Below, one piece after another: positions 1 through 7,881 of a stretch of 64,000 bases of DNA. How positions within the stretch are numbered: position 1 is the stretch's first letter; each line of letters opens with the position of its first letter. The stretch comes from Pirellulales bacterium (lineage in GTDB: Bacteria > Planctomycetota > Planctomycetia > Pirellulales > JANQPP01). The stretch covers positions 1 to 64,000 of the forward strand of contig JANQPP010000176.1 in NCBI GenBank assembly GCA_028289405.1. Reading direction: 5' to 3'. The notes beneath the pieces are model-generated. The model was given only the letters and a program-made list of their open reading frames with translations. It searched no databases and had not been told where the DNA came from. The translations under genes were made by a program, and so were the position numbers.

Positions 1-1
1 G

Positions 2-250
2 CCCGGTAATTGCCGCAACATGAAGGTGAACGTCCGCATCGAAGGCATGTCCAGCCTGCCGGTGCTGCTACCCGTGTGGATTATGGCCTACCAATATGAG
101 CAGAAGAGCTACCGCTTTCTCGTCAACGGCCAAACCGGCAAGGTGCTGGGACAGGCACCCAAATCTTGGAAGAAAATTGCTACTGCCGTCGTCATCGGGA
201 TCGGCATCGCGGCCTTTGCCATGCTTTTGGCCCTCGCCTTTCGCGGGTAA
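2..250 (+). CDS. C-terminal end of a membrane protein (partial, runs off the window start)
   Basis: The frame is open from the window edge to a TAA at 248-250, so this is the tail of a longer gene, not a 76-residue protein starting at the internal ATG at 20. The visible part has the run LPVWIMAYQY followed by YRFLVNGQTGKV, a segment I recognise from the C-terminal part of bacterial zinc-ribbon membrane proteins. It ends in one hydrophobic helix (about the last 25 residues, rich in A, V, I and L) with a short basic tail. The N-terminal domain lies outside the window, so the full function cannot be given. No gene follows for about 260 bases; that gap contains a TATACT at 435-440 without a good -35 partner. 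Confidence 0.6.
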   Translation, partial: PGNCRNMKVNVRIEGMSSLPVLLPVWIMAYQYEQKSYRFLVNGQTGKVLGQAPKSWKKIATAVVIGIGIAAFAMLLALAFRG

Positions 251-513
251 GGTCTCCCCAGGCGTTTTCCGGCACGCTTGGTGCCACTGCCAGCTTGCTA
301 GCGGTGCAGGAAGTGACGCATGACCTCCCGGCGAGCCCATTGGTAGGCGGCAAGCCGCCATACCCTACGGCTGGCTTGACAGCAGGGCGTCATGGGCAAA
401 CGGCACCGGTCTGCGAGCACGAGTGCCGCTGTGGTATACTCGGCGGCTGGGAATTCGGCGAGCGCGCCGCTGGGGCGCGCCGCATGCGGCAGCACGGAGG
501 GCCTGCTCTCACC

Positions 514-1536
514 ATGGTGCGTGAAACTTTGCTCGGTGGACAATCTCCTACTCCCGAGGACGATTCTGTCTTGCGCCCGCAACTCCTGCAAGAAATGGTG
601 GGTCAGCAGGAAGTGCATGCGCGGCTCAAAATTGCCGTCGGCGCTGCCACCAAGAGGGGGGATACGCTGGGGCATGTCCTTTTCGACGGGCCGCCCGGGC
701 TGGGAAAAACCACCTTCGCCATGTGCATCCCACGGCACCTCGATGTCGGTTTTCAGATCGCCAACGGTGCCGCGCTGAAGGCGCCCAAGGACATCATCCC
801 CTACCTCACCAATGCCCAGGAAGGCTCGGTGCTGTTCATCGACGAGATCCACCGCCTTCCCAAGACGATCGAGGAATTCCTCTATCCGGCCATGGAGGAT
901 TTCCGCATCGACATCGTGCTGGGCGAAGGGATCAATGCCCGCACGATCAACATGCCGCTCAAGCCCTTCACGCTGATCGGCGCCACCACCCGCACGGGCC
1001 TGATCTCCGCGCCGCTGCGGGACCGCTTTCAGATCCGCGAGCATTTGGAGTTCTACAACATCGAGGAACTGACGGAGATCGTCCTTCGCAGCGCCGCCAA
1101 GCTGAAAACCCGCGTGGAGGATTCGGCGGCCCGGGAAATCGCCACTCGCAGCCGGGGGACCCCCCGCTTGGCGAACAACCGCCTCCGCTGGGTGCGGGAC
1201 TACGCCACCGACCAGGCGGACGGCCATGTCACCTTGCAGGTCGCCCGGGACGCTTTGGAAATGCTCCGCGTGGACGAACTGGGGCTCGACGGGCAGGACC
1301 GCAAATACCTGGAGACGCTGCTGCGGGTATTCCACGGCGGACCCGCCGGCGTGGAGGCAATTGCCCACACGCTGAACACGGCGACCGACACGCTCGAAGA
1401 CGAGGTGGAACCCTTCCTGCTCCGCTCCGAACTGATCGTGCGGACCCCCCGCGGACGGCAGCTTACCGTCGCCGGCTACGACCATCTCGGCGCCACGCCC
1501 CCCGAACCGGAAGTCCAAGGCGAGCTGTTTCGCTAG
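514..1536 (+). CDS. ruvB: Holliday junction branch-migration helicase RuvB
   Basis: RuvB is the hexameric AAA+ motor that pulls DNA through the RuvA-bound Holliday junction during recombinational repair. The 340-residue product has the full family layout: Walker A GPPGLGKTT, Walker B with IDEIHR, sensor 1 GATTR, the PLRDRFQ region near the arginine finger, and a C-terminal winged helix ending in RSELIVRTPRGR. The ATG at 514 was chosen because its product has the family length and it has GGAGGG about 13 bases upstream; the open frame extends further 5' but those residues do not look like RuvB. An in-frame ATG at 484 is a less likely alternative. ruvA and ruvC are not adjacent. All catalytic motifs look intact. 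Confidence 0.95.
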   Translation: MVRETLLGGQSPTPEDDSVLRPQLLQEMVGQQEVHARLKIAVGAATKRGDTLGHVLFDGPPGLGKTTFAMCIPRHLDVGFQIANGAALKAPKDIIPYLTNAQEGSVLFIDEIHRLPKTIEEFLYPAMEDFRIDIVLGEGINARTINMPLKPFTLIGATTRTGLISAPLRDRFQIREHLEFYNIEELTEIVLRSAAKLKTRVEDSAAREIATRSRGTPRLANNRLRWVRDYATDQADGHVTLQVARDALEMLRVDELGLDGQDRKYLETLLRVFHGGPAGVEAIAHTLNTATDTLEDEVEPFLLRSELIVRTPRGRQLTVAGYDHLGATPPEPEVQGELFR

Positions 1537-1625
1537 TGCGAGTCGCACGGACATGCAGCATTTCGTACCTTGGGTGCTCGTCACCCATCAGATTTTGTAA
1601 CACGGGTCGTCACCACCCATCGCTC

Positions 1626-2945
1626 TTATGGCGTTTCGCCTTTTTTGGTGGTGATGACTTTCAGCTCAAAATCCTCGGCGGTCAATTCGCGCAGCATTCC
1701 GTTCACATAGGTAAAACCATCCTGGCCGGGCCAATGCACTTCAAGTCTGGTTTCGCTTCCGGGTGAAACTTCGAACGTCGTTAAGGGCACCGAGGGTAAC
1801 AAGTCTTGCCTCCCTAGAGATTCCCGAGGGCTAGATCTTGGCATACCTGGAGCGAGATACTCATGCGCGAAATAAATTGCCACGATCGCAAGATGTTTTC
1901 CGGGTGGAAGAAATGCTGTTGTCGGAAGCTTACGTGCTTCCGGAACTCTTGTCTGACTCCCCACGGAACCGAATATTTGCGTACCATTTAGTTCTCCTCC
2001 GGAGAGTATAAGCGGTGCTCGTGAACTCTGGGACACACGCTTAAAATCGCGTGAGAGATCGGTGAGCGATTGACTATCGATATACGATTTACGGAGCGCC
2101 GGTAGCGCAACTCCACCGACAACTTTTGTTTCGACATCGAGAACCTTGCCGTCGACGCCCGTAAGAGGATTACCGCCGTATTTCGTTGCCAAAGGCAGCG
2201 CAGGGACAAACTGGACGGTCACCTTGGCTTTCAATAACAATACGTCGAACGCGACCGCTTCAGTCCTTCCACTTTGGTAGAGCGGATACGCCGATGAATA
2301 AAACAAATAGTCTCCTGTTTGTTCTCCATCCAAGTTGGCAGGCGTGAAGACCACCTGGTACTCATCGGGAGGAAGATCACCGCTTTCAAAACGCCCGGCA
2401 TCATCGGTTGTCAACACGCGATTGATCTTGCGGCCAGATCCAGATGCACTCACAACCGTTAAGCTAAATTCCTTCGCTGGGCGGTCCTTTGTCCCCAAAT
2501 AGGCATAGCCTTCAATGGAAACCGTCGTGGGAGCGGGTGCGGTTTCCGGTCGGGCGACATTTTGCTGTGCGGCGAGGCGTTGTTGTGCTTCCGCCACCGC
2601 TTGTAGCGTTTCGCTCACGTCCTCGAGCCGCGTGGCCAGCCGCTGCTGGCTCGTCCAGCCGAAGTAGGCCAAAAGACCCAGCACCAAAAAACCGGCGATC
2701 AAGAAACTGTTCCGTAGCGTACTGAACATGATCTGCTCCTTTTGATGGATCCACCAGCAGTGGAAATAGGTCTTCTCCACGGAGCCGAACCTTCGCAGCG
2801 CGTCGGCTTCGGCGGCTTGTGGTGACTGACCGGAGATTTCGCCGTCCCGCGCGGATTGCGTCAGATGATCGGCGATCTCCTCGGCCAATTCCTCGCGCCA
2901 GGCGTTGTCTTTCGACGGTAGTGGTTGTGATTCTTCACGCGCCAT
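1626..2945 (-). CDS. Single-pass membrane protein with PadR-partner N-domain and carboxypeptidase-regulatory-like ectodomain (copy 2)
   Basis: About 439 residues. Residues 1-75 are soluble and acidic (WREELAEEIADHL, then LRRFGS), resembling the HAAS / permease-prefix segment often encoded beside PadR regulators. A transmembrane helix follows at about 78-97, then a heptad-rich stretch rich in Q, A and E (about 98-125), then an extracytoplasmic beta-rich domain like the carboxypeptidase regulatory fold, with a YAYLG strand and a DDAGRF turn. It is a paralogue of the gene just upstream (2989-4221): both begin M-x-REESQPLP and share FHCWWIHQKEQIM before the helix. That shared N-terminus fixes the start at the ATG at 2945 instead of the TTG 12 bases upstream. 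Third gene of the PadR operon, 43 bases after its paralogue. Function unknown. Confidence 0.72.
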   Translation of the reverse strand: MAREESQPLPSKDNAWREELAEEIADHLTQSARDGEISGQSPQAAEADALRRFGSVEKTYFHCWWIHQKEQIMFSTLRNSFLIAGFLVLGLLAYFGWTSQQRLATRLEDVSETLQAVAEAQQRLAAQQNVARPETAPAPTTVSIEGYAYLGTKDRPAKEFSLTVVSASGSGRKINRVLTTDDAGRFESGDLPPDEYQVVFTPANLDGEQTGDYLFYSSAYPLYQSGRTEAVAFDVLLLKAKVTVQFVPALPLATKYGGNPLTGVDGKVLDVETKVVGGVALPALRKSYIDSQSLTDLSRDFKRVSQSSRAPLILSGGELNGTQIFGSVGSQTRVPEARKLPTTAFLPPGKHLAIVAIYFAHEYLAPGMPRSSPRESLGRQDLLPSVPLTTFEVSPGSETRLEVHWPGQDGFTYVNGMLRELTAEDFELKVITTKKGETP

Positions 2946-2988
2946 AGGACCACTCAAACAAACGCTGCATCCGCGACGACGGAAAAAC

Positions 2989-4221
2989 TCAGCCCGCCGG
3001 TTCCCGGGAAACGACTTTCAGCTCGAAATCTTCGCACGTAAATCTGTTGGGTTTATTCACGATCTCGGTCAGAGCCTGCTCGCCTGGCCAATGGATTTCC
3101 AACGTGACATCGGTGTCTGGCTCCAAGTCGAACGTACCGATAGGCAATGAGGGTGCCACAGGTGGCACGATCATCCGCCGAACATTCTGTTCATCAGCGT
3201 TATGTGGATACAAGCGAATCGTCATAATGACGATTTGACGACCGGAATGAACCGGGCCACTCAGGCGGGGCGGCTGCCAACCACGCTGTTCTGGATGTTG
3301 AAAAAATTGTTGTGAGAACTCCCCGCAGCCCCGCAGCGTTTCCTGGCCCACTCGGATCCCACACCACCCGTCTCGAAGTTGCGAGTAGTCCCAACCCGCG
3401 CTATCGAGCATCTTTTCATGTGTCAAGTTTTGATCAATGGTTGGAAGCTGCACCATCAGGGCCACATCCGCTTCGCCACGCCTCGTGGGAATCTTCAAAG
3501 GCATTTCAGGCACGAACCGCACCGTGACCCGGCTATCGAGCCGGTCCAAGTCGAGTTGGACGTCCTTCGTGTCACCCGGCGTGTTCAGCGCGAAATATTC
3601 GGTCGTCAGGGAGTAACCCGAACCGTAGGAGTAGCCATCCACAAGTTGACAGGACAACTGATAGTCGCCGGTCGGGATGTCCCCCGTCGTGAACTGACCT
3701 TCCGCATCAGTCTTGAGCAGTCGGCGGAAATTCGTGTAGCGGCTCTTCACCGTGAGTGGATAATCCTGGACCGGTACGTCGGGAAAGCCCAAATACGCCT
3801 TGCCCCGCAGCGAGACGGTAATCACCGGCGGCTCGGCGGCTGCCGCGGCAAGCTGCTGCTGAAATTCGGCGACGGATTGCAGGGAATCCCGCATCTCGTT
3901 TAGTTGGCCTGTAAGCTCCCGCTGTTGCGACCAAGTGAGAAACATCATCACCACGAGAACCACAACACCAGCGAGCAAGAAACTGTTCCGTAGGACGCTC
4001 AACATGATCTGTTCCTTTTGATGGATCCACCAACAGTGGAAATACGTCTTCTCCACGGAGCCGAAACGTCGCAGCGCGTCGGATTTGGCGACTTTTGGTA
4101 ACTGCCCGGAGATTTCACCGTCCCGCGCGGATTGCTCCAAGTGGTCGGCGATCTCCTCCGCCAATCCTTCTCGCCAAGCCTGCTCTTCTGATGGCAGTGG
4201 TTGTGATTCTTCACGCACCAT
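2989..4221 (-). CDS. Single-pass membrane protein with PadR-partner N-domain and carboxypeptidase-regulatory-like ectodomain (copy 1)
   Basis: 410 residues, paralogous to 1626-2945 and with the same plan: acidic cytoplasmic N-domain with WREGLAEEIADHLEQ and LRRFGS, one transmembrane helix at about 77-96 (VLVVMMFL core), a short coiled-coil-like QQ/A-rich linker, and a beta-rich ectodomain with KAYLG and TDAEGQFTTGD as in carboxypeptidase regulatory repeats. Its ATG lies inside the 3' end of padR (11-base overlap), so the two are probably translationally coupled. The N-domains of the two copies are nearly identical while the ectodomains differ, which suggests duplication followed by diversification of the outer domain. 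By analogy with PadR/HAAS pairs it may sense or transmit an envelope signal; this is inference. Confidence 0.72.
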   Translation of the reverse strand: MVREESQPLPSEEQAWREGLAEEIADHLEQSARDGEISGQLPKVAKSDALRRFGSVEKTYFHCWWIHQKEQIMLSVLRNSFLLAGVVVLVVMMFLTWSQQRELTGQLNEMRDSLQSVAEFQQQLAAAAAEPPVITVSLRGKAYLGFPDVPVQDYPLTVKSRYTNFRRLLKTDAEGQFTTGDIPTGDYQLSCQLVDGYSYGSGYSLTTEYFALNTPGDTKDVQLDLDRLDSRVTVRFVPEMPLKIPTRRGEADVALMVQLPTIDQNLTHEKMLDSAGWDYSQLRDGWCGIRVGQETLRGCGEFSQQFFQHPEQRGWQPPRLSGPVHSGRQIVIMTIRLYPHNADEQNVRRMIVPPVAPSLPIGTFDLEPDTDVTLEIHWPGEQALTEIVNKPNRFTCEDFELKVVSREPAG

Positions 4222-4555
4222 GGCACCACCGCGTTAACCCCAAGACGGCCTTCACACATTCACTGAAGTCCTGCCATTCCGACCGCAACTTGGCGAGCCG
4301 CTTCCGCCCCTCGGCGGTAATTTTGTAGTGCTTGCGGCGGCGGCCTTCCGGCGAGTGCCGCCACTCCGCTTTCAACAGTCCCGATTTCTCCAAGCGGTGC
4401 AGCGCCGGATAGAGCGTCCCCTCCTGCGTGAGCAGCTTGCCATCGGTCGCCTGGTGGATGGCGCGGGCGATCTCGTAGCCATAGGTCGCTTCGCCGCGGG
4501 CGATGACCTCCAGCAGAATCGGCTCAAGTGCCGCGCGGAGCAGTTCAGGTTTCAT
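4211..4555 (-). CDS. PadR-family transcriptional regulator
   Basis: A 114-residue winged-helix regulator of the short PadR class. It has the family signatures: the opening LLRAALEPILLEVIARGEAT, the YGYEIARAI recognition region, EGTLYPALHRLEKSGLL in the wing-preceding helix, and RRRKHYKIT-AEGRKRL at the end of the domain. It is first in a three-gene minus-strand operon; its TGA lies within the start of the next gene. PadR proteins usually repress their own operon, releasing DNA when a small molecule or envelope stress is present. A sigma-70-like promoter with an inverted repeat centred on its -10 box lies immediately upstream (4586-4629), consistent with autoregulation. Confidence 0.9.
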   Translation of the reverse strand: MKPELLRAALEPILLEVIARGEATYGYEIARAIHQATDGKLLTQEGTLYPALHRLEKSGLLKAEWRHSPEGRRRKHYKITAEGRKRLAKLRSEWQDFSECVKAVLGLTRWCHGA

Positions 4556-4585
4556 GTCAGAACATCCATCGTGGTCGCGCTGTTA

Positions 4586-4629
4586 CCTAGCCACGCCAGG
4601 CATTATACCTGGTGACACTAGGCATGCAA
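4586..4629 (-). promoter_or_regulatory. padR operon promoter with embedded operator-like dyad
   Basis: Read on the minus strand there is TTGCAT (4629-4624), a 16-base spacer and a perfect TATAAT (4607-4602), about 47 bases upstream of the padR ATG. The half-sites CCTAG-N5-CCAGG (4586-4600) and CCTGG-N5-CTAGG (4608-4622) form an exact two-part dyad centred at 4604, on the -10 box. Bound protein would block RNA polymerase, so PadR autorepression is the simple reading. The dyad is seen directly; the identity of the binder is inferred. Confidence 0.75.
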
Positions 4630-4732
4630 GCCGATTCTCCACATGAAATGACTTCTGTTCTTTTTTTACCTGGGAGTTCTGTCTGGGGGCTTGAATCGCC
4701 GCCTCAACGTAACGTATGCTGCCTCTCGAATG

Positions 4733-4990
4733 GGCAACGGTGGTCGGGCCGGCATGCTGGCTGGCTCGACGAACAGGGAACTCGGTGCGAATCCGAGACG
4801 GCCCCGCCGCTGTGACCGGGCTTTTCAGCCAACGGACCAGACGCACGCATTCGCGCGTCATTCAGTGTTCCACGGCTGTTTGGAAAACACATCGTTCTGT
4901 GATGCCATTGCTGGCCGCCGCGTACTTGCGGTTGCTGGCGAGAAGGTGGATGCATTTTCCTGCCCGGGAGTCAGAAGACCTACCTTTGCC
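4733..4990 (+). ncRNA. Cobalamin (B12) riboswitch
   Basis: The conserved core is clear: AGGGAActcGGTGcgAA at 4775-4791, then ATCCGAGAC, GGCCCCGC and CGCTGTGACCGG through 4820, followed at 4969-4985 by a B12 box AGTCAGAAGACCTACCT that differs from the consensus at two positions. A closing P1 helix can be drawn between GGCAA near 4734 and TTGCC at 4986-4990, with GGT and ACC pairing next to it as in classical members. The element is about 258 nt, longer than the usual ~200, with an extended variable arm between 4830 and 4950. It points at the DUF1559 gene beginning at 5132. Cobalamin riboswitches normally switch B12 uptake or synthesis genes off when the coenzyme is plentiful. Confidence 0.9.
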
Positions 4991-5059
4991 TTGGCAGTCG
5001 GACCCGCGAGGGACGGGCCACTGCTGAATTCGGTGACGAACTTGGGAATGATCGGCAGT

Positions 5060-5131
5060 CAAGGTGCGCTTGTGTTGCGTACCTTGGGTCCTTGTCGTGA
5101 ATTCTCGCTGTCTGATTGCAAAGGATGGACC
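5060..5131 (+). promoter_or_regulatory. Expression platform of the cobalamin riboswitch
   Basis: A 10-bp stem with a 7-nt loop is formed by CAAGGTGCGC (5060-5069) and GCGTACCTTG (5077-5086), with one G-U pair. Directly after it, GGTCC (5087-5091) can pair with GGACC (5127-5131), which abuts the ATG at 5132 and would trap the AAGGA ribosome-binding site (5121-5125) in a loop. There is no run of T after the stem, so control of translation initiation seems more likely than transcription termination. The pairings are seen; the switching mechanism is inferred. Confidence 0.55.
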
Positions 5132-5956
5132 ATGTCACGCAACGCGTCAGGTCATGCGCGGGCCAGTTTGCGCGGCAAACAGAACGGGTGGACGCTGGTG
5201 GAATTGCTCGTTGTGATGGTAATTCTCGCCGTACTCGCCAGTTTGCTACTCCCTGCCGTGCAAACCACGCGGGAACGCGCGCGACGTTTGGCCTGTGCGC
5301 ACCATCTGCATCAAATCGGCTTGGGCATGCATGCCTATCACGACACCTACCGCACGTTCCCCCCAGGTGGCGTGGAGTGGCGGGGTAGCGTCGGAAACCG
5401 AAAACTGCGGCAGTTAGCCTGGTCGGCGTACTTGCTCCCCTTCGTGGGAGAAGCGTCGCTGTATGACGCACTCGATCTCTCCACGCCCTTTGACAGTTCG
5501 GAGAATGCCGTGCCCGCGGCGACCGTGCTGCGTTTCTATCTTTGCCCCAGCAGCGTGCGGGAAAGCCCGCTCGTGGAGGGACGCGGGGGGTGCGATTACG
5601 GCGGCATTTTCGGCGAACGGATCCAATCTCCCAACAGCCCGCCCAAGGGGACAATGCTGTACGACCGAGCCATCTCGCTCTCCGAAATCGCGGACGGATC
5701 GAGCCACACGCTGCTCATCGGTGAAGATGCCCGCTGGCCCGAGGGGCAATGGATCAACGGGCGGAACGTGTTCGACCAGGCCTACGCCATTAACGCCAGC
5801 CCGCCTTTCGAAAACGACATCCGCAGTGAACATCCGGGGGGCGCGAATGGGCTATTGGCGGACGGTTCCGCTCGGTTCTTGAATGAAAACATGGTACTCG
5901 CCGCGCTCGCCGCGTTGTGCACTCGCGAGGGGGGCGAGGCCGTTACCGCCTATTGA
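5132..5956 (+). CDS. DUF1559 pseudopilin-type protein under B12-riboswitch control
   Basis: 274 residues. The N-terminus carries a type IV prepilin-like cleavage/methylation signal, GWTLVELLVVM, followed by a hydrophobic helix; the usual GFTLVELL has Trp here at the +1 position. After the helix come the DUF1559 hallmarks: LLPAVQTTRERARR, CAHHLHQIGLGMHAYHD, a WSAYLLPFVGEASLYD segment, the LCPSS loop and the C-terminal HPGGANGLLADGSARFL motif. DUF1559 is hugely expanded in planctomycetes and its role is unknown; the fold is that of a minor pseudopilin. AAGGA lies 6 bases before the ATG. It is the first gene after the cobalamin riboswitch, and the PEP-CTERM gene follows after 38 bases, so it probably belongs to a B12-responsive surface system. 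Confidence 0.85.
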   Translation: MSRNASGHARASLRGKQNGWTLVELLVVMVILAVLASLLLPAVQTTRERARRLACAHHLHQIGLGMHAYHDTYRTFPPGGVEWRGSVGNRKLRQLAWSAYLLPFVGEASLYDALDLSTPFDSSENAVPAATVLRFYLCPSSVRESPLVEGRGGCDYGGIFGERIQSPNSPPKGTMLYDRAISLSEIADGSSHTLLIGEDARWPEGQWINGRNVFDQAYAINASPPFENDIRSEHPGGANGLLADGSARFLNENMVLAALAALCTREGGEAVTAY

Positions 5957-5994
5957 TTTCGCAACAAGTTTTTTCACTTAAGGAGTTCTACAAC

Positions 5995-6816
5995 ATGACC
6001 TGCCGCGCTCACCTCCAAATCGCTGTCTTTTTAACTATCACCGTAACCATTGGTCGATCCGCTGCTGGATTCACCATCGGCTTCGAGGACCTGAATTTGC
6101 CAACGGAGTCCTTTGACGATGGAGCCGCTGGGTCAGGAGGCTTCACGTCCGGAGGAGCCTTTTTCCACAACACATTCGAAACGTTCGATGGCGGTTTCAC
6201 GGCTTGGTCCGGTTGGGCGATCTCCTCAATGACCGATACGGCCACGCCCGGCTTTGGAAACCAATTCAGCGCCTTCACGGGGCAAGGTGCCGGCGGGAGC
6301 GACACCTACGCCGTCGGTTTCAACGCCGGCCCGGAACTCGATGTCTCGTGGATTGAATTGCCAACAGGCACGACGCCCCGCTCGATTTCCGTGACCAACA
6401 CGACCTACGCCGCGCTCTCCATGCGGGACGGTGATGCCTTCGCCAAGCAGTTTGGTGGAGCGGACGGCACCGATCCCGATTTTTTCAGTCTCACCATCCA
6501 TGGACTGCGAGAAGACGATTCGCCGGTTGGCGCGCTCGAAGTTTCATTGGCCGATTATCGCTTCACGGACGACAGCATGGATTTTATTCTCGATGAATGG
6601 ATTTCCGTCGATTTGTCTTCACTGGACGGGGCGGCTAAGCTGAGTTTCACAATCGACTCTTCCGACGTGGGCCCGTTCGGTATCAACACGCCTGCCTATT
6701 TCGCGATCGACAATCTGGAAGTCGTCGCGGTGCCCGAACCGAGCACCTGGTGCTTGCTCGCCACGCTGGCGGTACCGTATGTTGGCTGGTACCGTCGCCG
6801 CAGGCGCGGCGGCTAA
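5995..6816 (+). CDS. DUF4465-like secreted protein with PEP-CTERM sorting signal
   Basis: 273 residues. A signal peptide occupies about residues 1-22 (hydrophobic LQIAVFLTITVTIG, then SAA). The mature part opens with GFEDLNLPTESF, GSGGFTSGGAFFHNTF, FTAWSGWAISSMTDT and TPGFGNQFSAFTG, the pattern I associate with DUF4465. The C-terminus is a canonical PEP-CTERM tripartite signal: VPEPS, a hydrophobic stretch, then RRRRR. Such proteins are cut by an exosortase and displayed on the cell surface or exported. AAGGAG lies 9 bases before the ATG. It sits second in the riboswitch-led operon. I recall DUF4465 proteins near B12-uptake loci in Bacteroidetes, which would fit a cobamide-binding role, but that link is unverified here. 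Confidence 0.75.
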   Translation: MTCRAHLQIAVFLTITVTIGRSAAGFTIGFEDLNLPTESFDDGAAGSGGFTSGGAFFHNTFETFDGGFTAWSGWAISSMTDTATPGFGNQFSAFTGQGAGGSDTYAVGFNAGPELDVSWIELPTGTTPRSISVTNTTYAALSMRDGDAFAKQFGGADGTDPDFFSLTIHGLREDDSPVGALEVSLADYRFTDDSMDFILDEWISVDLSSLDGAAKLSFTIDSSDVGPFGINTPAYFAIDNLEVVAVPEPSTWCLLATLAVPYVGWYRRRRRGG

Positions 6817-6865
6817 GTCAACCTGCCATGTCATCAGCACACCCCCCTTTTACGTGCAGCGACGC

Positions 6866-7669
6866 ATGCCGGCCCATGAGCAGAACCGCCGTGCGTGGAA
6901 CCGGCGTGTCCGCGAGCGCGAGAGATTCACGGAGCCGGCCACGGACGAAGACTTTCGCGATCCGCTCACCGCAGTGGGGGGCGCGGCATGGCTCGGGGGG
7001 GATGTCCGAGGCAAGCGCGTGCTGTGCCTGGGAGCTGGCGGCGGGCGGCAAGGGCCGCTGTTCGCGGCGGCAGGTGCCACGACCACGGTGGTCGACATCA
7101 GTTCGGCCATGCTCGCCATCGATCGCGAAGTCGCCCATGCTCGGGGCCTGCCGCTCACGGTCATCGAAGGCTCGATGGATGATCTCTCGGCGCTGTCCGC
7201 CGCAGCGTTCGATCTGGTCTCCCAACCCGTAAGCACCTGCTATGTGCCCGACATTTCCCGGGTCTACCGCGAGGTCGCCCGAGTCACCGCGCCTGATGGA
7301 ATTTACGTTAGCCAACATAAACAGCCGACGAGCCTGCAAGCGGAGGTACGGATGTCCTCCCGAGGCTATGTCCTGGAAGAACCTTATTATCGCGACAGCC
7401 CTTTGCCGGAAGTTCAAGGCAGCCCGCACCGCGAACCGGGCACGCTCGAATATCTGCATCGCTGGGAGGAGTTGCTGGGAGGATTATGCCGGGCAGGATT
7501 CGTGATCGAGGATGTGCTGGAACCCCGGCATGCCGATTTTTCGGCTGCGATCGATTCTTTCGCGCATCGCTGCTGCTATCTGCCGCCGTATGTACGGATC
7601 AAGGCACGCCGAGGCAAGAATCCCTTGAAAAACGCATCTGCCAGCCGGGCAAACATTTGGCTCCCTTAA
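6866..7669 (+). CDS. Class I SAM-dependent methyltransferase
   Basis: 267 residues with a Rossmann methyltransferase fold: motif I LCLGAGGGRQGPLFAAAG, motif II TTVVDIS (acidic Asp for ribose binding), IEGSMDDL for the adenine-contacting loop and FDLVSQPVSTCYVPD for motif IV. An N-terminal AWNRRV segment and a C-terminal HRCCYLPPYVRIKARR tail resemble uncharacterised planctomycete and cyanobacterial methyltransferases. The start at the ATG 6866 gives a complete fold; no good ribosome-binding site is visible, and an in-frame start overlapping the previous gene at 6779 is possible. It follows the PEP-CTERM gene by 49 bases on the same strand, so co-transcription from the riboswitch is possible but unproven. 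Substrate unknown. Confidence 0.8.
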   Translation: MPAHEQNRRAWNRRVRERERFTEPATDEDFRDPLTAVGGAAWLGGDVRGKRVLCLGAGGGRQGPLFAAAGATTTVVDISSAMLAIDREVAHARGLPLTVIEGSMDDLSALSAAAFDLVSQPVSTCYVPDISRVYREVARVTAPDGIYVSQHKQPTSLQAEVRMSSRGYVLEEPYYRDSPLPEVQGSPHREPGTLEYLHRWEELLGGLCRAGFVIEDVLEPRHADFSAAIDSFAHRCCYLPPYVRIKARRGKNPLKNASASRANIWLP

Positions 7670-7747
7670 TCTGGCATGCCAGGCGCACAAGTTGCTCCGC
7701 TCGCCGCCATGCTGGTCGGTTTTGAACTATATTTCAGTTTGGAACCA

Positions 7748-7805
7748 CTTCAAGCCAACGGGCAAAACTCTCTTCCGTCCGTTTATCGGTGCTTCACGGC
7801 CGATA
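7748..7805 (-). repeat. Intergenic ~60-nt structured element, copy A
   Basis: Read on the minus strand this stretch has TATCGG-N10-CCGATA, then AACGG, then GAGAGTTTTGCCCGTTGG and CTTGAAG. It matches copies B (40387-40446) and C (12876-12936) over almost its whole length. Two stem-loops are conserved: TATCGG/CCGATA and AACGG/CCGTT. It lies between the methyltransferase gene and the zinc-ribbon gene, outside any coding sequence. A promoter-like TTGAAG-N16-TATAGT overlaps its 3' edge in this copy only. Confidence 0.7.
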
Positions 7806-7881
7806 GGCAGGAATCTTCGCGGACGCTGTGAAGATTTGTCCTCAGGCTGCCAGAGAGACACCACTTGAAAGGAGCGGTCAG

